Shown piece by piece: positions 52,605 through 63,523 of a DNA stretch of 64,000 nucleotides (positions within the stretch are counted from its first letter, which is position 1; each line of letters opens with the position of its first letter). Source of the DNA: Orientallactaga sibirica (Eukaryota; Chordata; Mammalia; Rodentia; Dipodidae). The position numbers were made by a program, and so were the translations under genes. Location: NCBI GenBank assembly GCA_036365145.1, contig JAEOAD010000055.1, positions 1,240,001-1,304,000 on the forward strand, read 5' to 3'. The notes beneath the pieces were generated by a model that was not told the origin of the DNA, searched no databases, and saw nothing but the letters and a program-made list of their open reading frames with translations.

Positions 52605-52910
52605 TTTATAGATTTTTTTTTCTTTAGACAGTTTCATATAACCCAAGATGGCTTGTTTGTAGCCAAGGATGACCTTGAATTCCCGATCTTCCTGAGTGCT
52701 GGGATTTCAGGCATGTGCCACCATGCCCAACTTGATCAATTATTCTTTTTTTTTTTTTTTTTTTGGTTTTTCAAGGTAGGGTCTCACTCTGGTCCAGGCT
52801 GACCTGGAATTCACTCTGTCGTCTCAGGGTGGCCTTGAACTCACGGCAATCCTCCAACCTCTGCCTCCCGAGTGCTAGGATTAAAGGCATGGTCCACCAC
52901 GCCCAGCTGA
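52605..52910 (-). mobile_element. Old B1(-) and young B1(-)
   Basis: Diverged B1(-) 52615-52732, then B1(-) 52748-52908 flanked by TGATCAATTATTCTT at 52733 and 52908. Confidence 0.9.
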
Positions 52911-52951
52911 TCAATTATTCTTAAAACATTTTCTTTGCAAAAAGCCTTTAT

Positions 52952-53200
52952 GGGGCTGGAGAGATGGCTTAGCGGTTAAGGGGCCTGCCTGCTAAGCCTA
53001 AGAACGCTGGTTCCAATCTCCAGGTCCCACGTTTAGCCAGATGCAAAATGACGCAAGAGCGCAATGCCGCACTTGCGCACAGGGGGCGCAAACATCTGGA
53101 TTTTGTTCACAGCAGGTGAGAGACTGCTGGTGCGCCCATCTCTATCTGTCTCCCTCTCCCTCTCTGTCTCTCCAAAAATAAATAAAAAATTAAAAAAAAA
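52952..53200 (+). mobile_element. B2 SINE, long form
   Basis: Best example of the long form, with GACGCAAGAGCGCAATGCCG and GCACAGGGGGCGCAAAC. Flanked by AAAGCCTTTATG. Confidence 0.92.
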
Positions 53201-53261
53201 ATTTTAAAGCCTTTATGTTCTTACATATTAAAAATTCTTTTGTATTTTTTAATTAAAATAT

Positions 53262-53676
53262 TTTATTTATTTATTTGAGAGACAGAGAGAGGAAGAGGCA
53301 GAAAGATAGAATGGGCGTGCCAGGGCCTCCAGCCACTGCAAACGAACTCCAGATGCATGTGCCCCCTTGTGCAGCTGGCTTATGTGGGTCCTGGGGAATC
53401 GAACCAGGGTCCTTAGCTTTGCAGGCAAACGCCTTAACTGCTAAGCCATTTCCCCAGGCCCCCTTTTGTATTTTTTTATGAGAGTGAGAAATTGGCATGC
53501 CAGGACCTCCAGCCACTACAATCGAACTCCAGATGCATGCACCATCTTGTACACACGTGATCTTATGTGCTTGCATCACCTTGTGCATCTGGCTTATGTG
53601 AGATCTAGAGAGTGGAAAATGGGCCCTTAGGCTTTGCAGGCAGGTGCCTAATCTGCTAAGCCATCTCTCCAGCCCT
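53262..53676 (-). mobile_element. Two B2 SINEs, reverse
   Basis: B2(-) 53262-53460 and B2(-) 53480-53676. CTTTTGTATTTTTT lies before and between them. Confidence 0.9.
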
Positions 53677-53679
53677 GAA

Positions 53680-54015
53680 GATTCTTAACAATTCTGTTTA
53701 TATAGTATCTATCAATATTTATTATATTGAAAGCTAATTAGTAAAACTTAAAATATCTAAAATAGTAATAAACCTATTGTATGTTAACATAATCATTTCT
53801 ATGAAAATTTATTTTGCAAGCAAAATTTAGTGAGCATGGCACTGTTTTACATTCTTTGCAAATCTCTTTAACTTAATAGATGACAGCTACATTCTCATAG
53901 CTGCTTCTCCATTGAGGACATTACAGTATCACACATCAAGTAGGCACTTGGGAAACTACACTATACATTCACAGAGCATAATAGTAGAAAAGACACCTAA
54001 CACAGTTTATTATTT
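53680..54015. other. RAB6A: Intron 1 unique sequence
   Basis: AT-rich, no repeats and no coding signal. Confidence 0.6.
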
Positions 54016-54019
54016 TAAG

Positions 54020-54187
54020 GCCGGGCTTGGTGGCTCACGCCTTTAATCCCAGCACTAGGTAGGAGGATTACTGTGAGTTCAAGGCCATCCTGAGCTAGAA
54101 TGAGACTCTACCTTGAAAAACAAAAAATAGGATAGGCATGGTGATGCACGCCTTTAATCCCAGCACTTGGAAGGCACCACGCCAGGC
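54020..54187 (+). mobile_element. Two shortened B1 SINEs
   Basis: B1(+) 54020-54130 lacks GGAGGCAGAG and the CACCCTGAGACTACATAG block. 54130-54187 is a B1 head fused to a B1(-)-like end CACCACGCCAGGC. Confidence 0.78.
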
Positions 54188-55075
54188 TAGATTTCTTTTA
54201 TTTCTACAGGTATTTTGATCATAATCACCTCCTATTAGCTCCTCTTGTCTTTCCCTTCTTATTCTCCTCCCACAGGACCCCTTCTTTCTACCTAGTCCCT
54301 CTTCTACTTTGATGCCTTTAAAAAACTGTGTGTGGAAGCCGGGCGTGGTGGCGCACGCCTTTAATCCCAGCACTTGGGAGGCAGAGGTAGGAGGATCGCT
54401 GAGAGTTCGAGGCCACCCTGAGACTACATAGTTAAGTACAGGTCAGCCTGGAACAGAGTGAGACCCTATCTCGCAAAACCAAAAAAAAAAAAAAAAAAAA
54501 AAAACACTGTGTGTGGGCTGGGGCTGGAGAGATGGCTCAGCAGTTAAGGTGTTTCTCTGCCAAGACTAACAACCTGGGTTCCATTCCTCAGTATTTACCT
54601 AAAGCCAGATGCACAAAGTGGTGCATACATCTGGAGTTTGTTTGCAGTCACTAGAGGCCCTGGCACACAATACTCTCGATTGTTCTCTCCCTCTCTCTCT
54701 GTCCTCTCTGTATCTCCCTGCTTGCAATAAAAAAATAAATAAAAGTTGAGTGTGACCCAGTGGGTTTAATTATGGTTAACTGCAGGAGCATTGGTGGTGG
54801 CTTTATTTACCAGTGCATGTGCAAATTACCAGTGACTACACCTGTTTCTTCCCTCCCCCAGCCACCACCATTAACTGCCAACACCTCCTTAGTGAAGATG
54901 ACGGAATGTTATGGGCCCAATATTATGCAGGTTTTGTGCAGGTAAAGACAGTTGCTGTGGTCATGAATGCAACAGCCACGTCCTATCTGGAAGACAACAT
55001 TCCACAGCACTCCTCCCCATTCTCTGGCTCATACATACATTCACTTTGCCCCTTCTTGTACAATCACCTAACATC
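54188..55075 (-). mobile_element. L1 3' UTR fragment, reverse, interrupted by two SINEs
   Basis: L1-like blocks at 54188-54325 and 54748-55075 flank a B1(+) at 54335-54495 and a B2(+) at 54515-54745. The right block ends near a run of short open frames and is not a gene. Confidence 0.55.
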
Positions 55076-55143
55076 ATAGTATTATGAAAATGATTTAGTC
55101 CCTGATGGGTTTTATGGACTTTAAGATCTTAGGAAAACCCTCA

Positions 55144-55197
55144 AGTCTGTAGACCACTTTGAGAGCTATTAGTCTGTAGACCACTTTGAGAGCTATT
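55144..55197 (+). repeat. Perfect 27-bp tandem duplication
   Basis: AGTCTGTAGACCACTTTGAG plus seven more bases, twice in a row without change. Confidence 0.95.
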
Positions 55198-55284
55198 AAG
55201 TTGGATCACATCAGGCCATGTGAACCTTCATACAGCTTCATAGTGCAAATTAGAAAACTCAAAGGGAATGGTTTCCACATCTTT

Positions 55285-56085
55285 AAAAAAATATTTTATT
55301 TTTATTTATTTATGAGAGAAAGAGAATGGTCACACCAGGGCCTCTAGCCACTGCAAAAAAACTCCAGATGCATGTGCATCTGGCTTACATGGGATCTGGG
55401 GAATTGAACCTGGGTCCTTAGGCTTCAAAGTGAAGTGCCTGAACTGCTAAGCCATCTCTCCAGCCCAATTTTTCTTTTCTTTTCTTCTCTCTCTCTCTCT
55501 TTTTTGTTTTGTTTTTCAAGGTAGGGTCTCACTCTAGCCCAGGCTGACCTGGAATTCACTTCATAGTCTCAGGGTGGCCTTGAACTCACGGTGATCCTCC
55601 TACCTCTGCCTCCCAAGTGCTGGGATTAAAGGCGTGCACCACCACACCTGACTTAGCCCAGGTTCTCATATCTTACTTAAAACATTAAAACTTAACAGTG
55701 GGGGGCTGAAGAGATGGCTTTAGCGGTTCAGGCACATGCCTGCAATGCCTAAGAACCCTGGTTCGATTCTCCAGGTCTACATAAACCAGATGCACATGGT
55801 GGTGCATGCATATGGAGTTTTTGTTTGCAGTGGTTAGAGGCCCTGGCATGTCCATTCCACTAACTCATTCACTCTCTCTCTCTCAAATAAATAAAAATAA
55901 AATCTTTAAAGCTTAACAGTGGGGCCAGGCATGGTGGCACATGTCTTTAATCCCAGCACTCAGGAAGCAGAGGTAAGAGGATCACTATAAGTTTGAGACC
56001 ACCCTTAGACTACATAGTGAATTCTAGGGCAGATTTGGCTAGAGTGAGACCCTACTAAAACAAAACAAAACAACAACAAAAAAAA
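55285..56085. mobile_element. B2(-), B1(-), B2(+), B1(+)
   Basis: B2(-) 55285-55466, CT run, B1(-) 55505-55655, B2(+) 55706-55910 and B1(+) 55922-56080. AACTTAACAGTGGGG recurs at 55689, 55910 and 56087. The two inner pairs are in opposite orientation and could fold. Confidence 0.87.
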
Positions 56086-56087
56086 AA

Positions 56088-56475
56088 ACTTAACAGTGGG
56101 GCTAGTGATTAAGAGCACAAAGTCTAAGTTTCACTGACCTTTGGAAAATCACATTTCCTTATGTTGCAGTTTCCTTATCTATAAATAAAGAGAATAATAG
56201 GACTTATCCTACATAGAAATATATACTGTAATTAAGTTAAACTTTTTCAAAGAGTCTAACACAGGAAGTGTTTAGCAAACAAAGTTTATTGAAAATGGCA
56301 AGCTAATTGGTTTAACAGATGCTATTCATAAAATTTACAGGAAGAAACATTTAATACTTACTGCAATATAGTGTGATTTATACTACAACAATATCAATAC
56401 TACATTGCCAGTATTACTGGTCTTTAACACTAAGACACTTTTCTACCTAGTATACTCCAATTAAGAGTGAAGAAA
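56088..56475. other. RAB6A: Intron 1 unique sequence
   Basis: No repeat or coding signal seen. Confidence 0.6.
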
Positions 56476-56479
56476 ACAG

Positions 56480-56660
56480 GGCTGAAGAAATGGCTTAGCA
56501 GTTAAGGTGTTTGCCTGCTTGGACCCAGGTTCGATTTCCCAGTACCCACGTAAGCCAGATGCACATGGTGACACAAGTGTTTGTAGTTCGTTTGCAGTGG
56601 CTGGAGACCCTGGCCGGGCCATTCTCTCTTTTTCTTTCTAATAAATAAATAAAATTTTTT
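56480..56660 (+). mobile_element. B2 SINE
   Basis: Forward B2 missing the GCAAAGCC(T)AA segment of its head. Flanked by AAGAGTGAA. Confidence 0.87.
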
Positions 56661-56919
56661 TAAAAAGAGTGAAAAAAGTAGTACTAGGTACACACTTTTC
56701 CCTGCCATGACATTTCCTAATTATCAAAAACAATTGTATCTGCAGTAAAATGTATTGTAAACCATTTAATGATATTCCTAAAATTCCTTCTACAGTTCCA
56801 GACAGTATCTGAGATAGTAATGAGATTTGCCTAAAGACAATTTCAAGACTTAATCTTTCAGCTTTCCTTTAGTAAATCATATACTATTGAGATAGTAGAG
56901 AAAACAAGAGAAAACAAGG

Positions 56920-57012
56920 GTCTCATCTGGTCCAGGCTGACCTGGAATTCACTATAGTCTCAGGGTTAACTTCGGCAATCCTCCTACCTCTGCCTCCCAG
57001 TGCTGGGATTAG
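56920..57012 (-). mobile_element. Truncated B1 SINE
   Basis: Reverse B1 with several deletions, stopping at CCCAGTGCTGGGATTA. Confidence 0.8.
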
Positions 57013-57274
57013 GCTGCAAAACAAGATTTTTAAGACTCATACCATTAACTTAACTTGTGCCATTTACTGCATTAATTCATCTTCATTACAGAACATGTAC
57101 ATAACACTTTACATTTTTAAATAAGTTAATAAAACCATCTATTTCTTTTCAAGTCAGTTCCATAAATGTTTTCTATATAATGTGACATACTTTTGCATGT
57201 CATACTAAGAGCAACCAAATTAACAGTTTTACAAAAAACCCAAGTTTGTTCAACTCATTTAAAAAAAGAGAAGA

Positions 57275-57790
57275 GGGGCTGGAGAGATGGCTTAGCGGCT
57301 AAGGCGCCTGCCTGCTAAGGCTAAGAACACTGGTTCCAATCTCCAGCGGTTCCAATCTCCAGGTCCCACGTTTAGCCAAATGCAAAGTGAGGCAAGGGTG
57401 CAATGCCACACTTGCCCACAAGGGGGCACACGCATCTGGATTTCGTTCACAGCAGCTGAGAGACTGCTGGCGTGCCCATTTCTGTCTCCTTCTCCCTCTC
57501 TGTCTATCTCTCTCTGTCTCTCTCTCTCTGTCTCTCTCTCCAAAAATAAATAAAAAATAATAAAAAAAAAAAAAAAAAAAAAAAAGAGAAGAGGGCTGGA
57601 GAGATGGCTTAATCCTTGCTTGGGAAGCCTAAGATCCTAGGTTTGATTCCCTAGTACCCACGTAAATTAGATGCACAAGGTGTTGAATGTGCCTGAAGTT
57701 CGTCTGCAGCGGCTATAAGCCCTGGTGTACCCATTCTCTCTCTCTGCTTCTTTCTTTCTCATAAATAAATAAATAAATAAATAATAAAGA
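57275..57790 (+). mobile_element. Two B2 SINEs, the first long form with 16-bp repeat
   Basis: B2(+) 57275-57585 carries the doubled GGTTCCAATCTCCAG at 57331-57361, matching the B2 at 26797. B2(+) 57594-57790 lacks part of its head. Confidence 0.9.
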
Positions 57791-57809
57791 GAAAGAGGCA
57801 GAGAGTGTG

Positions 57810-58310
57810 CGCACCAGATGTAGTGGTTCACACTTATAATCCCAGAACTCAGGAGGCTGCAGTAGGAAGACCATAGTTGAAGGCCAGTCTGGGCTAGAGA
57901 CCCTGTCTCAAATACAACAAAACCAAACAAATGGGCTGGGAAAATGGCTTAGCAGTTAAGACACTTGCCTATGAAGCCTAAGAACCCTGGTTCAATTCCC
58001 CAGCACCCACCTAAGCCAGATGCACAAGGAGACATATGCATCTGGAGTTCATGTGCAGTTGCTAGAGGCTATGGCATGCCCATTCTCTCTTTCTCTCCTT
58101 TTTCTTTTTTGTTTTGTTTTTGTTTTTCCGAGGTAGGGTCTCACTCTAGCTCAGGTTGACCTGGAATTTACTATGTAGTCTGAGGTGGCCTCGAACTCAC
58201 AGCCATCCTCCTACTTCTGCCTTCTGAGCGCTGGGATTAAAGGCGTTCACTACCACGCCTGGCCTCTCTTTCTATCCGCCCTTTTCCTCAAATAATAAAT
58301 AATTTTTTAA
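57810..58310. mobile_element. B1(+) and B2(+) with nested B1(-)
   Basis: B1(+) 57810-57920. B2(+) 57933-58098 continues at 58264-58310 after a B1(-) at 58105-58263 inserted in its TC-rich run (CTCTCTTTCT copies on both sides). Confidence 0.88.
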
Positions 58311-58319
58311 AGCCAAACA

Positions 58320-59130
58320 AACAAACAAAAAGTATAAAAGGCTGGTTAGTTCTTTTTTGGAGAAATGGTTAAGCCTCTAAATTACTGGTTCCCCTACCCA
58401 ACCTCTAGCATCTGGAGTACCCTTGCATATAATCAAATGATGTTAAGTACAAAATGTTATTATTAAACTATTACATGAGAGGAAAATGTAGACTTCATCA
58501 TAGAAAAAAATATAGGTTATCAGCTTTGGTTATATTTACATTGAACCACTGTTATTTCACCAAATACATAGGCACTATGCTAAGCAGTGACCATTCAATG
58601 AGCAAGAGACTTGACAGTTTTTAGCTTCAAAGGACTGGCATTCTGCTGTGGAAAACAGACAAAAACATAAAAGTACCATATATATGTGGGAAATGCTACT
58701 AAGGAAGTAAAGCTATACACAGGTTAGTCTTTGAAAGCCGAAGTGTAGACTTCTAATAGTCTTAAAGACAAAGAATTCATGGAGAGTCACACTGACAGAA
58801 CACGGATGCCACAGACCTTTGCGAATGCTTACAAAAACTACAAATACTGGCCATGGAAACCAGTCAGTATTTCAGTCTCAAAGATATCTGATGGCATTAC
58901 TTAGCAATATAATAGCCTCAAAAGATAATTAGACTTAAAGTTCCACAGAGCAAAAAGTATGCAAACACAATCCTTAAGAAATACAAAGTGGAACCTAAGG
59001 GAATATGACAACTTAATGTAATGTGGTATTCTGAAAGGAAAGCTGAAACAGAAAAAAAGACGTTAGGATAAAATTAAGAAAATATGAATAAACTGTGGAC
59101 TCTAGTTAATACTAAGAAATCAATACTGTG
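58320..59130. other. RAB6A: 800-bp SINE-free stretch of intron 1
   Basis: Unique AT-rich sequence, no repeats or exons recognised. Confidence 0.6.
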
Positions 59131-59262
59131 GCCAGGCATGGTGGTGACACATGCCTTTAATCTAGCACCTGGGAGGCAGAAGGAGGCGGATCACTGTGAG
59201 TATGAGGCCAGCCTGAGACTACCTAGTGAATTCCAGGTAGCCTGGGCTAGAGTGAGATACTA

Positions 59263-59300
<38 letters not shown>
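59131..59300 (+). mobile_element. B1 SINE with 37-base poly(A)
   Basis: Forward B1, A run at 59263-59299. 59301-59700 is unique sequence. Confidence 0.87.
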
Positions 59301-59302
<2 letters not shown>

Positions 59303-59721
59303 ACAAGAAAAGAAATTAATATTGTTAACAAATGTACCTTAGATATTAATGTACATAAGATGTTATTGGAAAGTGGGTACATAGGAACCCTCTGCATTAT
59401 CTTTTTTTTTTATAAGTCTAAAACGGTCATAATATATAGAAATATAGACATTTAAATCTAACAAGGCTTTAGTAACTACCTGGGAAGGGTGGGAGTGAGT
59501 GGGTGAAGGCAAGGAGCTAGTAAAGTGTTTGAAGAAATGATAGCATGTGGGAGGCTGAGGCAAGAAGATCTCACCTTCTGGGCTACAAAGCAAGACTGTT
59601 CTCTCTCACGCACACTTTAAAAAGCATAAATGAATGAAATCCATTACTCTCTATGCTAGCACACACTTAAAACATAAAATATCCATTATTTTCTATACTA
59701 ACTTTAAAAATTAACTTAAGT

Positions 59722-60375
59722 AGCAGGGTGTGGTAGTGCATGCCTTTAATCCCAGCACTCAGGAGGCAGAGGTAGGAGGATCACCATGAGTTCAAGGCCA
59801 CTCTGAGACTACATAGTGAATTCCAGGTCAGCCTGAGCTACAGTGAGACTCTACCTTGAAAAATCAGACAAAAAGAAAAAGAATTATTTTAAGGACTGGG
59901 GATGTAATTGGTAGACCTAGCATGCACAAAAACCACATAAATAGCCGGGCATGGTGGCGCACACCTTTAATCCCAGCACTAGGGAGGCAGAGGTAGGAGG
60001 ATCGCTGTGAGTTCAAGGCCACCCTGAGACTACAGAGTGAATTCCATGTCAGCCTGAGCTACAGTGAGACCCTACCTCGAAAAATCAGAAAAAAAAAAAA
60101 AAAAAAAAAGAATTAATTTAAGGACTGGGGATGTAGTTGGTAAGACCTAGCATGCACAAAAACCACATAAATAGCCAGGCGTGGTGGCACACACCTTTAA
60201 TACCAGCACTCAGGAGGCAGAGCTAAGAGGATCACTGTGAGTTCAAGGCCACCCTGAGACTACAGAGTGAATTCCATGTCAGCCTGGGCTAGAGTGAGAC
60301 CCTACCTCGAAAAACCAAAAAGTTAAAATAAATAAATAAATGGAAAGTGGGTGATGCATGCCTATAATCCCAGCA
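59722..60375 (+). mobile_element. Three forward B1 SINEs, two in a tandem duplication
   Basis: B1 at 59722-59875, 59943-60090 and 60173-60325. The block 59881-60108 and the block 60110-60330 share both unique sequence (CATGCACAAAAACCACATAA) and the B1, so the last two arose by local duplication. Confidence 0.85.
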
Positions 60376-61165
60376 CTTAGAAAACAGAAACAGGGGGCTG
60401 GAGAGATGGCTTAGCGGTTATGGCACTGCAAAGCCAAAGAACCCAGGTTCAGTTCCCCAGGACCCACATAAGCAAGATACACAAAGTGGCACATGAGTCT
60501 GGAGTTTGTTTGCAGCAGCTGAAGGCCCTGGCACTCCCATTCTCTATCTGCCTCTTTTTCTTTCTCTCTCTCAAACAAAATAAAAAGTGGAAACAGGAAG
60601 ACCCTGTTCCATCCTCTGCTTCATAGGGCCAGCTTGGGCTACATGAACGTGGGTGTGGTGGTTCATACATGGAATCCCAGCATTTGAAGGCTAGAGAGGA
60701 GGTATTGCAAACTCAAGGCTAGCCTGGGATACACAGTGAATAGTTTTTTAATTTTTATTTATTTGAGAGAGATAGAGATAGAGAGAGAGAGAGAGAGAGA
60801 ATGGGTGTGCCAGGGCTTCCAGCAATTGCAAACAAACACCAGACACATGTGCCATCTTGTTGCACCTCTGGCTTTACATGGGTAGTACAACATTGAATCT
60901 GGGTTTTTAAGCTTTGCAGTCAGGCGCCTTAACCACTGAGCCATCTCTCCAGCCCACAATGAATGAATTTTAGGTCAGCTTGAGTTACAGAAGGAAACCC
61001 TATCTCAAAAAAGGCAAAGAAGCCGGGCATAGTGGTGCACACCTTTAATCCCAGCACTCGAGAGACAGAGGTAGAAGGATTGCCATGAGTTGGAGGCCAC
61101 CCTGATACTACATAGTGAATTCCAGGTCAGCCTGGTCTAGAGTGAGACCCTACCTCAAAAAATGG
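60340..61165. mobile_element. Old B1s each split by a B2, then B1(+)
   Basis: An old B1(+) from 60340 is interrupted by B2(+) 60393-60585 and ends near 60645. Another B1(+) 60650-61010 is interrupted by B2(-) 60745-60955, with CACAGTGAAT/CACAATGAAT at the edges. B1(+) 61022-61170 follows. Confidence 0.83.
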
Positions 61166-61174
61166 GGGAAAAAA

Positions 61175-62229
61175 AAAGGGGGAGGTAATCTAATGCATAC
61201 AAGAAAAATTATTCCCCAGGCCCAAGTGGAGGAAATTTTACAACCAGTGTTAACCATTCATTGTTAACCAGTGTAAAGCCATTCAAATTAGTATAAATAA
61301 AGCTAGTTTTTTTTTTAAAAAGCTACAAATTTTATCAGTCATGTCTCTTCCAGTCCAAATACTGTTTTCTAATAGCCTCGGTACACCTAGGAGGTATCCA
61401 ATATATAAGGATTTAAGACTATCTATATCAAATGTTTACAAGACTGTCATGGAAAAGTGTGAAGAAATAAAAAAGGAAGGCTATAATTTCTGAATTACTG
61501 TAAAGTCTGTATCATATAGAACAAAACTATTACAAGTAGCCTTCACAACAACCATCACAAAATTAGGATCTTGTATCCAATACAAAGTACAGTTAAATGA
61601 CATGAACAATTTCACTCACTAGCTAATATGAAATACATGTAACCAAAACGGTCTTCCAATCTAATTTAGAGAACTAGATGATGAATCTATTACTACGCTA
61701 GCACCCAAAGGAAATCCTACAAAACAACGATATTCATTATTTTAAACCTTCTCTCACATTAATCCTAAATATGTAATTAGAAAATACTCAAGAGAAAATG
61801 AATAATTATTAGCATTTTGCCCGTAATTCCTGTTTGTACCATCATCAAGAGACTCAAAGGCTGTTTGATGTTGGAATGAGAAAAAGAAAAAAAAAAAAAA
61901 CACGGGGAGGGAGGAGGTGAGATGTGAAAAATTCCAAGTAAAATGATCATGACATAGCATCTGGCAGAGATCGAAAAAGCATCAAGACTGCCAAAAGAAT
62001 TGTCAATGATTAAAATCAAGAGAAGAAAACGAGATTTTTCCCAACCAGCCACAACCCAACCCAAGGAGAAAGAAAAAAAAATCGTCACTGTTAACGCCAC
62101 CTCATTTCAAGTCGCCTCAAATTCAAATAGATTAACTCTATCACCCTGAACTAATTCTCCACTTGGGTGAGAAAAAAAAAAACAGATTTTTTTCCTTTTT
62201 CCTTGCACGACCACCACCACAGCCCCTAA
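61175..62229. other. RAB6A: 1-kb SINE-free proximal intron 1
   Basis: Unique sequence between the last SINE and the CpG island. Poly(T/A) runs, no exon signal. SINE exclusion next to a promoter is common and may mark regulatory sequence. Confidence 0.6.
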
Positions 62230-62395
62230 CCCATGCAGGCGACCAGCACGTCTGGGAGCCCAAGCCCCAGGGGAAAACAACGCCCAGCTCCCACCCTCCT
62301 TTGCCCAAGGTGGAGGAGGGCCGACGGCGCCCGAGGTGCGGGGCTTTCGGGGGGACCTGGGGAGAAGAAGAGCCAGGAATAAGGGTGGGGCTTCA

Positions 62396-62875
<480 letters not shown>

Positions 62876-63335
62876 TCAGCCCAAGAGAACCTCCCGGACC
62901 GACGCTGCTCCCACCGGCTGAGCACAGACGGCGAGCGAGCGGAAGGGCGGACGCCGACGTCTGCGCGGTCCTCTGCACGGCTGCACGGGAGCTGGCCCTC
63001 TCCTCCGCCCGCAGCACACTCGCCTAAGCCCCGAGCGAGGCCCGACACGGGGAGATGGAAGGGGAGAGGAGGGCGGTGTCGGAGGCGACTGGGAGGGTGG
63101 GGGGCGGTTCCCAAGGAGAACGCCCGCTCCTGTCCTCGGCACCCCGCGCGCCGACACTGGGCCGACCGACAGGGAGGGTGGCGGGGCCGGCGCCGAAGAC
63201 GCGTTCGCGGATCTTTCACGCGCAGCGCTTGGACTCCCGCAGCCGCCGTCGCCGCAACCCAACCTGCCGAGTGCGCGAGTCTGCGGCGCGGGGCGAGCCC
63301 GGGTGCGAGCCTGCTGCCGCCCCGCCGGGCCTCCG

Positions 63336-63374
63336 GCGTGCGTACGTGCGTACGTGCGCGTGCGTGTGTGCGCG
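63336..63374. promoter_or_regulatory. 39-bp perfect alternating purine-pyrimidine tract (Z-DNA candidate)
   Basis: Every step alternates purine and pyrimidine, mostly GC and GT with two TACG units, from the G at 63336 to the G at 63374. Such tracts favour left-handed DNA under negative supercoiling. It lies about 490 bp upstream of the start codon inside the CpG island. Confidence 0.75.
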
Positions 63375-63485
63375 GCCCCGCCAAAGCGCCTTCCTGGTTT
63401 TAGCTGGCTCTCCCGGCTCCTCCCAAGCCGCAGAGAAGGGTCTGATTAGCTTTCCATTGGGGGTCCAGACGAGCGTGGAAGAGGA

Positions 63486-63523
63486 GGGGCCGAAGCGGGG
63501 GAGGGGGAGGCGAGAGAGGGGTT
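63486..63523 (+). promoter_or_regulatory. G-run cluster (G-quadruplex candidate), promoter
   Basis: Four or more runs of four or five G within 38 bp on the plus strand, next to the CRE/E-box and CCAAT motifs. Confidence 0.5.
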
